Part shown: piece after piece, positions 57,376-64,000 of the stretch
Position numbering within the stretch: the first letter of the stretch is position 1
How the letters are laid out: every line of letters begins with the position of its first letter
Assembly: GCA_030149365.1 (NCBI GenBank)
Contig: JASBRP010000010.1
Span: 32,751 to 96,750, forward strand
Reading direction: 5' to 3'
From: Solimonas sp.
GTDB taxonomy: Bacteria > Pseudomonadota > Gammaproteobacteria > Nevskiales > Nevskiaceae
DNA: 64,000 nt
The notes under the pieces: generated by a model
The model's database searches: none
Told to the model about the DNA's origin: nothing
What the model saw: only the letters and a program-made list of their open reading frames with translations
Position numbers and translations under genes: made by a program

Positions 57376-59523
57376 GTGCTGGATGCCTTGTCGCTCGGCT
57401 GGGGCCGCCGGCTGCCGCTGATGCTGCAGACCGAGGCGGCGGAGTGCGGGCTGGCTTGCCTGGGCATGGTGGCGGGCTATCACGGCTTGCGTACCGACCT
57501 GCGAACGCTGCGGCAGCACTACTCCGTGTCGCTGAAGGGTGCACGCCTGGCGGACATGATGCAGGCGGCCAGCGGCCTGGGGCTGGCCAGCCGCGCGGTG
57601 AAGCTGGAGCTGGAGGATGTGCCGCAATTGCGCCTGCCCTGCATCCTCCACTGGAACTTCAATCACTTCGTGGTGCTGCAGAAGGTCACGGGGCGCCACG
57701 CCACGATCCATGATCCGGCCGTGGGCATCCGGCGGCTGGCGCTGGAGGAATTCTCCGGTGCCTTCACCGGCGTGGCGCTGGAGCTGTGGCCGGCGCCGAG
57801 CTTCGTGCGCGCGGAGACCCGCCAGAAGATCGGTCTGCGCCAGCTGACGGGGGACATCGCGGGGCTCTATCCCGCGCTGGGGCAGGCGCTGCTGCTGGCA
57901 CTGGTGCTGGAGCTGTTCTTCATCGTCAGCCCCTTCCTGCTGCAGTGGGTGGCGGACGAGGTTCTGGTGTCCTCCGACCGCGAACTGCTGAACGTGCTGG
58001 CGCTCGGCTTCGGCCTGATGCTGCTGATGCAGCAGGTGACGACGCTGGTGCGCGGCTGGGTGCTGATGGCGCTGGGTACGAGCCTGAAGCTGCAGTGGCA
58101 TGCCAATGCCTTCACTCACCTGCTGCGCCTGCCGACGCAGTATTTCGAGAAGCGCCACCTGGGGGATGTGGTGTCGCGCTTCGGCTCGATCGATGCGATC
58201 GAGCGGACGCTGACCACGTCGTTCCTGGAGGCGATCCTGGACGGGCTGATGTCGGCGGTGACGCTGGGCCTGATGGCGCTGTACAGCCCGCGCCTGTGCC
58301 TGGTGGCGGTGTCGGCGATGCTGCTGTATGCGCTGGGCCGCTGGCTGTGGTTTGCGCCGTTGCGCCGGGCGACGGAGGAGCAGATCGTCCATGCCGCCAA
58401 GCAGCAGAGCCATTTCCTGGAGACGATGCGCGGCATCCGCACGATCAAGCTGTTCCAGCGACAGGAGGAGCGGCGCTCGCACTGGCTGGGGCTGATGGTG
58501 GAGCAGGTCAACGCGGATCTGCGCTCCAGCAAGATCACGCTGCTGTACCAGTCGCTCAACGGCCTGCTGTTCGGCGCGGGGCACATCCTGGTGATCTGGC
58601 TGGGCGCGCAACTGGTGATGGACCAGCAGTTCACCATCGGCATGCTGCTGGCATTCATCGCCTACAGGACGCAGTTCGATACGCGCGTCGGCGCGCTGAT
58701 CGACCGGTTGATCGAGCTGAGCATGCTGCGCCTGCAGGGCGAACGCCTGGCCGACATCCTGCTGACGCCCGGCGAGTCGACGCGAGGGCAGGCCGGGCTG
58801 GCGGCGCATCAGACAGAAGCCGGCGTGTCCATCGAGGTGCGGAACCTGCGCCTGCGTTATGCGGAGCAGGAGCCTTGGGTTCTGGATGGCGTTTCGTTCC
58901 GGATCGAGCCGGGTGAATGCGTGGCCATCGCCGGGCCTTCGGGCTGCGGCAAGACCTCGCTGGTGGGCGTGCTGCTGGGCCTGCTGCCGGCCTCGGAGGG
59001 CCAGGTGCTGGTGAACGGCCGCGCGCTGGAGCAGCTAGGGCTGGACGAGCTGCGTCGCATCACCGGCTCGGTGCTGCAGGACGATGTGCTGTTCGCGGGG
59101 TCCATCGCCGACAACATCTGCTTCTTCGACGCCCGGCCGGATCGGAGCTGGATAGAGGAATGCGCGCGGTTGGCGGCGATTGCCGACGATATCGACACCA
59201 TGCCGATGGCCTACAACACAATGATCGGCGACATGGGCGCGGCGCTGTCCGGCGGGCAGAAGCAGCGCCTGCTGCTGGCACGCGCGCTGTACAAGCGCCC
59301 GGCCGTGCTGGTGCTGGACGAGGCCACCAGCCATCTGGACCTGGAGCGGGAGCGGCAGGTGAACGAGGCGGTGCGCGCGCTGCGCATCACCCGCATCATC
59401 GTGGCGCACCGACCGCAGACCATCGCGTCGGCGGATCGGGTGATCGTGCTCGCGCAGGGCCGGGTGGCCGACGGCGTGGCGATGCCGATTGCCGAAGCGC
59501 CGCTGGTTGCCGCCCATGGCTGA
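57376..59523 (+). CDS. C39-peptidase-containing bacteriocin ABC exporter
   Basis: This 715-residue protein (GTG start, GGGGAGGG upstream) has an N-terminal C39 peptidase domain: C24 in QTEAAECGLACL, H97 in LHWNFNHFVVL and D113 in IHDPAVG. Six helices and a nucleotide-binding domain follow, with Walker A GPSGCGKTS, signature ALSGGQKQRLLLARA and Walker B VLVLDEATSHLD. It would cleave the precursor after its double glycine and export it. The call matches CvaB-type microcin exporters. It overlaps the TolC gene by 8 bases. Confidence 0.94.
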   Translation: MLDALSLGWGRRLPLMLQTEAAECGLACLGMVAGYHGLRTDLRTLRQHYSVSLKGARLADMMQAASGLGLASRAVKLELEDVPQLRLPCILHWNFNHFVVLQKVTGRHATIHDPAVGIRRLALEEFSGAFTGVALELWPAPSFVRAETRQKIGLRQLTGDIAGLYPALGQALLLALVLELFFIVSPFLLQWVADEVLVSSDRELLNVLALGFGLMLLMQQVTTLVRGWVLMALGTSLKLQWHANAFTHLLRLPTQYFEKRHLGDVVSRFGSIDAIERTLTTSFLEAILDGLMSAVTLGLMALYSPRLCLVAVSAMLLYALGRWLWFAPLRRATEEQIVHAAKQQSHFLETMRGIRTIKLFQRQEERRSHWLGLMVEQVNADLRSSKITLLYQSLNGLLFGAGHILVIWLGAQLVMDQQFTIGMLLAFIAYRTQFDTRVGALIDRLIELSMLRLQGERLADILLTPGESTRGQAGLAAHQTEAGVSIEVRNLRLRYAEQEPWVLDGVSFRIEPGECVAIAGPSGCGKTSLVGVLLGLLPASEGQVLVNGRALEQLGLDELRRITGSVLQDDVLFAGSIADNICFFDARPDRSWIEECARLAAIADDIDTMPMAYNTMIGDMGAALSGGQKQRLLLARALYKRPAVLVLDEATSHLDLERERQVNEAVRALRITRIIVAHRPQTIASADRVIVLAQGRVADGVAMPIAEAPLVAAHG

Positions 59524-60946
59524 GCGATGGCGTGGCTGGAGGGTGCTGGTGGCACTCTGCGGTGTGGTGCTGCAGGGCCAGGCGGCGGCGGATTGGCGTG
59601 AAGACCCCTTCTCAACCGAGCGCCAGCTGCCGCTGCCGGTAAGCGAGCGGCTGGCGAGCCTGGGGCTGCCTTGCGCGGGCGCCCTGCCCCAACCGCTCAC
59701 GCCGCTGGATGCGGTGCGTCACGCGCTCTGCGAGCACCCTCAGACACGCCAGGCCTGGGCCGCGGTGGAGGCTCAGGCGGCGGCGGTGGGCCTGGGGCAG
59801 TCCGCCTACTGGCCCGGCGTGAGCGCCGCTGTGGGGCTCAGCCGGGTGCACGTGGCCAGCGAGTATCCCGGGCAGCCGGAGCTGGATTCGTCGTTCGATG
59901 GCCGCAGCAGCGGGCAGTCGCTGGGGCTGGACTGGGTGCTGTACGACTTCGGGCTGCGCGCGGCCAGCCTGCGGCGCGAGCGCGCGTTGTTCGTGGCGGC
60001 CTGCGCTTCGCAGAACGAGACGATCCTGGCGGTCTTCCTGGCGACCGCACGGGCGTACTTCGCGGCAGAGCAGGCGCAGGCCACCCTGGCCACGGAGATG
60101 CAGGCGGAGCAGGCCGCGCAGCAAAGTGCGGAGGTGGCGGCGGCCCGGATGGCCGCGGGCGTGGGGCTGGAGGCGGACCGGCTGCAGGCGCAGACGGCCC
60201 ACGCACTGGCCCGCCTCAACCGTATCCAGGCGCAGGAGAAGCGCGAGAGCGCCTGGGGTGTGCTGGCGTCGGCCATCGGGCTGCGGCCCGGCACGCCGAT
60301 CCTGCTGCCGGTGGCCGATGACGCGGCGATGGACGCGCCGGATCTGGACGCACGAATCGACGCGCTGATGGAGCGTGCACAGCAACTGCACCCACGCATC
60401 GCGGCGGCGCGGGCGCAGTTGCAGGCGGCGCAGGAGGCCGTTGCTGCGGAGAGGGCCGGCGGGCGTCCGCGCCTGGCGTTCTCGGCCTTTGCCGAGCGCA
60501 GCGATACGCCAGTGGATCGCGTGTCGAGCCGGCAGCAGATCGAGACCTCCAGCCTGGGGCTGCGGCTCAGCGCGCCGCTGTTCGAGGGCTTCGGTCGGGG
60601 TTATCGCATCCGCCAGGCGGAGGCGCTGCGGACGGGGCGCGAAGCGGAGTTGCTGGCGGCGCGGCAGGATGTGGCGCAGGCGGTGTGGGAGAGCTATGTC
60701 GCCGTGCGCGGCAGCGCGGAGGCGCGCCGGGCCAGCCGCAGCCTGCTGGACAGCGCCGGGCAGTCCCATGCGCTGGCCGCGGGGCGCTACCAGGCGGGAG
60801 TCGGCACCCTGCTGGAGCTGCTGCGGGCGCAGTCCGACCTGGCGCTGGCGCGCCAGCAGGAGGTGATGGCGCGCACGCGCTGGCGGCTGGCGCGGCTGGA
60901 GCTGGCGGCGAGTTTGGGGCGGATTGATTTCGGGATGCTGCGGTGA
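59516..60946 (+). CDS. TolC-type outer-membrane channel of the microcin system
   Basis: This 476-residue protein has a signal peptide (ending near VVLQGQAAA) and two outer-membrane efflux repeats: LDAVRHALCEHPQTRQAWAAVEAQAAAVGLGQSAYWPGV, and LHPRIAAARAQLQAAQEAVAAERAG; RYQAGVGTLLELLRAQSDLALARQ near the end. It is not a lipoprotein, unlike the RND channel at 48.6 kb. The ATG at 59516 overlaps the exporter stop. It completes a dedicated type I secretion system. Confidence 0.92.
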   Translation: MAERWRGWRVLVALCGVVLQGQAAADWREDPFSTERQLPLPVSERLASLGLPCAGALPQPLTPLDAVRHALCEHPQTRQAWAAVEAQAAAVGLGQSAYWPGVSAAVGLSRVHVASEYPGQPELDSSFDGRSSGQSLGLDWVLYDFGLRAASLRRERALFVAACASQNETILAVFLATARAYFAAEQAQATLATEMQAEQAAQQSAEVAAARMAAGVGLEADRLQAQTAHALARLNRIQAQEKRESAWGVLASAIGLRPGTPILLPVADDAAMDAPDLDARIDALMERAQQLHPRIAAARAQLQAAQEAVAAERAGGRPRLAFSAFAERSDTPVDRVSSRQQIETSSLGLRLSAPLFEGFGRGYRIRQAEALRTGREAELLAARQDVAQAVWESYVAVRGSAEARRASRSLLDSAGQSHALAAGRYQAGVGTLLELLRAQSDLALARQQEVMARTRWRLARLELAASLGRIDFGMLR

Positions 60947-61110
60947 ATCCGCTTGTCATCCGTCTCCCATTGCGAGAGAGGGGGAACCATCAAGGCGTAG
61001 CGACTCCCTGAAAATTCCCCCTCTCCTCGGCAACTGCTCCTGCGTTGCCCTACCTCGGGCATCCATGCCCTCGCCTACCCCTCTCCCGCAGGGGGAGAGG
61101 GGAAAATGGC
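60947..61110. repeat. Repeat-filled gap with the 46-base dispersed unit
   Basis: CCCCCTCTCCT begins at 61018, then the 46-base unit at 61028-61073 (identical to 24145-24190), then a CCCCTCTCCCGCAGGGGGAG hairpin. No gene is present; genes converge on this gap. Confidence 0.75.
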
Positions 61111-61296
61111 TTACTGCGTGCGCTGCCCCACCCGGAATCCCGCCGCCGCCTTCTCCCGCAACTCCTCCGGCCAGCGCGATACCTCCACGCTCACTTCGTA
61201 GGCCGCGGCGGCGATGATCTGCGCGATGCGGGCGGCGCTGGATTCCAGCTCGGCTTCGTAGGCCTCGTCGGCCTGCGGCTGCTGCGCGGCGGCCAT
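61111..61296 (-). CDS. Small hypothetical protein downstream of the desaturase
   Basis: A 61-residue protein (MAAAQQPQADEAYEAELESS ... RVGQRTQ) whose ATG is two bases after the desaturase stop. It contains an alanine-rich helix and the charged stretch VEVSRWPEELREKAA. I recognise no family. Coupling to the desaturase gene and sensible composition support it as real. Confidence 0.55.
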   Translation of the reverse strand: MAAAQQPQADEAYEAELESSAARIAQIIAAAAYEVSVEVSRWPEELREKAAAGFRVGQRTQ

Positions 61297-61298
61297 GA

Positions 61299-62423
61299 TC
61301 AGGCCGCCAGCGGCAGCTCGTGCGGCTGCTCGGCGTCGTTGGCCGGCACGGTGGCGCCGGTGCTGGGCTTGCGGCGGCCGGGGAGCGACAGCTTGGCGAT
61401 GCGCTTCCAGGTGCTGAGGGTCTGCTGGAAGAAGGAGCCGGTGTTGTACGGCAGGCCGTGCTTCTTGCAGATGGCCTGCACCTCGGGCGAGATCTCGGCG
61501 TAGCGGTGCGCCGGCAGGTCCGGGAACAGGTGGTGCTCGATCTGGAAGCTGAGGTTGCCGCTCATGATGTGCATGAGCTTGCCGCCGTGGAAGTTGGCCG
61601 AGCCCAGCAGCTGGCGCACGTACCACTGGCCGCGGGTCTCGTCCTTGATCACGGACTCGGGGAACTGCTCGACGTCTTCCGGGAAATGGCCGTTGAAGAT
61701 GACGGCGCAGGCCCAGACGTTGCGCGCCAGGTTGGCGGCGACGTTGCCGGCGAACACGAGCGGCGCCATCGGGCCGCCCAGCAGCGGGAAGACCACGTAG
61801 TCCTTGGCCAGCTGCTTGCGCATCTTCTTCCACACCGGCTTGAACTCTTCCTTCAGCTGCGCGCCGGTCTTGGTCTTGTAGATCAGGACCTCTTCGAGCT
61901 TGAGGTTCTGCACGGCGACGAAGTGCTGGAAGAAGGTGTGCAGGATGACCGTCAGCGGCAGGTTGGCGAGGAAGCGCGGCTCCCACTTCTGCTCTTCGGA
62001 CATGCGCAGCAGGCCGTAGCCGATGTCATGGTCGCGGTTGAGCACGTTGGTGTAGGTGTGGTGCTCGTAGTTGTGCGTCAGCTTCCAGTTCTTGGCGGTG
62101 TCGGCGCTGTCCCAGTCGAACTTCTGCGAGTTCAGCGCGGGGTCGCCCATGAAGTCGTACTGGCCGTGCATGACGTTGTGGCCGATCTCCATGTTGTCCA
62201 GGATCTTGGAGGCGCCCAGGGCGGCGACGCCCAGCGGCCAGGCCGGCGGGATCATGAGCATGACGCGGCCGGCGACTTCCAGCTGGCGCTGGCGGCGGAT
62301 GATGCCGCGGATGTACTGCGCGTCGCGCTCGCCGAGGTCGGCGAGGACGCGGTTGCGGATGGCGTCCAGCTCGGTGCCGATGGCTTCGAACTGTTCCTTG
62401 CTCAGCTTGTTGAAGATACCCAT
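61299..62423 (-). CDS. Membrane fatty-acid/acyl-CoA desaturase
   Basis: This 374-residue desaturase has the three histidine boxes: H82-x3-H86 (GHNVMHGQYD), H117-x3-HH (THNYEHHTYTN) and QIEHH at residues 294-298. Membrane stretches include VMLMIPPAWPLGVAALGA. It inserts double bonds into acyl chains using a di-iron centre, taking electrons from the reductase encoded just upstream. The pair resembles DesB/DesC of Pseudomonas and DesA3 with its reductase in mycobacteria. The start is an ATG at 62423. Confidence 0.93.
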   Translation of the reverse strand: MGIFNKLSKEQFEAIGTELDAIRNRVLADLGERDAQYIRGIIRRQRQLEVAGRVMLMIPPAWPLGVAALGASKILDNMEIGHNVMHGQYDFMGDPALNSQKFDWDSADTAKNWKLTHNYEHHTYTNVLNRDHDIGYGLLRMSEEQKWEPRFLANLPLTVILHTFFQHFVAVQNLKLEEVLIYKTKTGAQLKEEFKPVWKKMRKQLAKDYVVFPLLGGPMAPLVFAGNVAANLARNVWACAVIFNGHFPEDVEQFPESVIKDETRGQWYVRQLLGSANFHGGKLMHIMSGNLSFQIEHHLFPDLPAHRYAEISPEVQAICKKHGLPYNTGSFFQQTLSTWKRIAKLSLPGRRKPSTGATVPANDAEQPHELPLAA

Positions 62424-62456
62424 GGTGGTTTCTCCTGATCCGTATTCGTTGTTTGT

Positions 62457-63578
62457 TTAGATGTCCAGGGTCACGGTGCCGACCGGCACGCTGACGCAGA
62501 TCTGGATTTCCTGTTCGCCGGCTTCGCTGAGCTCGCCGGTGCGAACGTCGCGCACGACGCCGTTGGTCTTGCGGCAGGTGCAGGCCTTGCAGATGCCCAT
62601 GCGGCAGCCGGACTCGGGGCGCAGGCCGGCGGCCTCGGCCTGGTCCAGCAGGGTGGCGCCGCTGTTGACGGCCAGGCGCTCGCTGCGGGCGAAGCGCACT
62701 TCGCCTTCGGCGCTGCCGCTGTCGATCACCAGCGGGGCGACGGTGAAGCGTTCCAGGTGCAGGCGCTCGGCCAGGCCGTCTTCCGACCAGACCTTTTCCA
62801 CGGCCTGCATCATCGCGGGCGGGCCGCAGAGGAAGGCGGTGGCTTCGCGGTAGTCCGGCACGGCCGCCTGCAGCTGCTCGCGGCTGAAGAAGCCCTGCAG
62901 CTCGCCACCCTGTTCGGGCTGGGCGTAGCAGCGGATCAGCTCGACGTTGGCGTGCTGCGCGGCGATCAGCGCCAGCTCGTTGGCGTAGATCATGTCGAGC
63001 GCGGTGTTGCAGTAGTGCAGGAAGGTGATGCGGCCCTGGTGCTTCTCGTCGAGCAGGGTGCGCAGCATGGACATCACCGGGGTGATGCCCGAGCCGCCGC
63101 TGATCAGCAGCACGCGATCCGGGCGCTGTTCCGGCAGGGCGAAGACGCCGTCGGCCTGCGACAGGGTGACAACGGTGCCGGCGGTGAGCGCGGTCTTCAG
63201 GTGCTTGGACACGAAGCCGCCGGCGTGGGCCTTGGCGGTGAGCTCGATCAGGCCGTCGGCGGCGTGCACGGAGTTGGCCGGGGAGTAGCAGCGCATGCGG
63301 CGCACGCCGTCGATCTCCACGGTGAGGCGCACGAACTGGCCGGCGCGGAAGCCCTGCCAGTTGCCGTTGGGGCGCAGCGTCAGCGTGATGCTGTCGGCGG
63401 TGCCGTGCTTCACGGCGACGATCTCGGCGCGCACTTCGTGCACGGACCAGGTGGGGTTGAACAGCTCGAGGTAGCGGTCCACGCCGTGCGGGGTGGTCAG
63501 CGTCTCGGCCAGGCGCGAGCTGAGGATGCGGCGCATGCCGGACTTCAGGAAGCTGCTGCTGGTGTTGGCGGTGTTCAT
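62457..63578 (-). CDS. Ferredoxin-NADP reductase-type electron donor for the desaturase
   Basis: This 373-residue protein has an FAD-binding domain (RMRCYSPANSV), a NAD(P)-binding domain (LLISGGSGITPVMSML; AFLCGPPAMMQAVE) and a C-terminal plant-type 2Fe-2S domain with C-x4-C-x2-C (CRMGICKAC) and a final Cys in QICVSVP. It would carry electrons from NAD(P)H to the desaturase encoded 33 bases downstream. Its promoter region contains a GTNAACAATTGTTNAC palindrome. Confidence 0.94.
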   Translation of the reverse strand: MNTANTSSSFLKSGMRRILSSRLAETLTTPHGVDRYLELFNPTWSVHEVRAEIVAVKHGTADSITLTLRPNGNWQGFRAGQFVRLTVEIDGVRRMRCYSPANSVHAADGLIELTAKAHAGGFVSKHLKTALTAGTVVTLSQADGVFALPEQRPDRVLLISGGSGITPVMSMLRTLLDEKHQGRITFLHYCNTALDMIYANELALIAAQHANVELIRCYAQPEQGGELQGFFSREQLQAAVPDYREATAFLCGPPAMMQAVEKVWSEDGLAERLHLERFTVAPLVIDSGSAEGEVRFARSERLAVNSGATLLDQAEAAGLRPESGCRMGICKACTCRKTNGVVRDVRTGELSEAGEQEIQICVSVPVGTVTLDI

Positions 63579-63634
63579 CTGCGGCTCACGTTGGTGAACA
63601 AGTGTGTACCATCTTGTTCCGTGAGACTTCGCGT

Positions 63635-63650
63635 GTCAACAATTGTTCAC
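63635..63650. promoter_or_regulatory. Predicted TetR (DesT-like) operator
   Basis: GTCAACAATTGTTCAC is palindromic except for one symmetrical position and contains the perfect AACAATTGTT. GTGAACA (63594) and GTGAACG (63704) occur nearby. In Pseudomonas the equivalent desaturase pair is controlled by the TetR protein DesT; no TetR gene for it is seen in this window. Confidence 0.5.
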
Positions 63651-64000
63651 TGAATTTTGTGAATTTGCTGTTTTTGAATGATTTTTAGTTAATTATTTCA
63701 GTGAACGTTTTCGCATTATGCAGGGTTTCGGGGGTGTTCGGGGAGGGGCTTTGCGGGGAATGGGGGAACAATCCTGCAATCTGCGAGGCATCCGGTTGGG
63801 ACCGTGGGTTGTGCTCACGGCCAACGGCCACTCCTACGGGTGCTTTTCATGTGGGAGGGACGCAAGTCGCGAGGGACGCTGGAAGATCGCGACTTGCGTC
63901 GCTCCCACGAGGGGTGGGTTTTCAGCGGGGACCGGCGGATCCATGCAGGCGGCTTGTCGCGAGCAAGCTCGCTCCTACAGGTGCGTCCCTATGTAGGAGC
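63651..64000. repeat. REP-rich right end
   Basis: About 350 bases without a gene. GTGGGAGGGACGCAAGTCGC (63851) pairs with GCGACTTGCGTCGCTCCCAC (ending 63908), a long hairpin. A GTCGCGAGCAAGCTCGCTCC palindrome follows near 63957-63976, and a TAGGAGC remnant ends the window. These are typical REP elements of pseudomonad-like genomes. Confidence 0.7.

Noticed and set aside
63851-63976. Palindromes at the right end considered as terminators or a CRISPR fragment.
   Set aside because: They lack T-runs and regular spacers, and their GTGGGAGCGACGCAAGTCGC-type sequence is that of REP elements.

Overview
The window is high-GC bacterial DNA with dense operons, many GTG starts and dispersed REP-type palindromes. 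The gene content (MexEF-type RND pump, PQQ/cytochrome c dehydrogenase, TonB receptor, DesB/DesC-like desaturase pair, discrete lasso B1/B2 proteins) suggests a Gammaproteobacterium near Xanthomonadales/Nevskiales. That placement is an inference from gene families, since no rRNA or tRNA gene is visible. The large central part from about 28 to 43 kb is clearly more AT-rich than its surroundings and looks like an acquired island.

Positions 1-20.3 kb hold a catabolic block. On the minus strand, reading from about 16.8 kb down to 1, are a CocE/S15-type hydrolase, a PQQ quinohemoprotein dehydrogenase, an HbpS/GlcG-like secreted protein, a TonB receptor, a penicillin-acylase-family lipoprotein, an ABC ATPase, an ABC-permease/M1-aminopeptidase fusion, 2,2-dialkylglycine decarboxylase and alanine dehydrogenase (cut by the window edge). 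A LysR regulator lies beside it. Four copies of a CATAAG/CTTATG half-site array with 5-bp spacing sit upstream of the hydrolase, the TonB receptor, the LysR gene itself and a Fe/2-oxoglutarate dioxygenase, which suggests one regulon. Decarboxylase plus alanine dehydrogenase would degrade alpha,alpha-dialkyl amino acids such as Aib with recycling of pyruvate, so breakdown of Aib-rich peptides is a testable idea.

Positions 20.6-26.5 kb hold an ECF sigma factor followed by a lasso-peptide cluster: a 37-residue precursor with a YxxPxL leader motif, an ABC exporter, PqqD-like B1, transglutaminase-like B2 on the opposite strand, and an asparagine-synthetase-like cyclase. The precursor has no canonical Thr(-2)/Gly(1) junction. 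REP palindromes surround the exporter and B1 genes.

Positions 26.5-43.1 kb hold a DNA phosphorothioation (Dnd) island: dndA divergent from dndBCDE, plus a Dnd-associated methyltransferase. No DndFGH restriction genes are present. Instead, downstream of dndA on the same strand are a GIY-YIG-like protein, a 654-residue DGQHR protein and a protein with a possible HEPN motif. A second locus encodes a membrane protein and a third DGQHR protein. An IS3 transposase remnant and degenerate repeats mark the left side.

Positions 43.1-50.4 kb hold a TetR regulator and a MexEF-OprN-like efflux operon whose lipoprotein genes carry in-frame REP insertions. Then follow a cold-shock gene, a MaoC-like hydratase with an SDR, a GFA protein, a glutathione S-transferase and a divergent WYL regulator.

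Positions 55.9-60.9 kb hold a compact class II microcin operon: a double-glycine precursor, an HlyD-type adaptor, a C39-peptidase ABC exporter and a TolC-type channel. Positions 61.1-63.6 kb hold a fatty-acid desaturase and its ferredoxin-type reductase, followed by REP-rich DNA to the window end.
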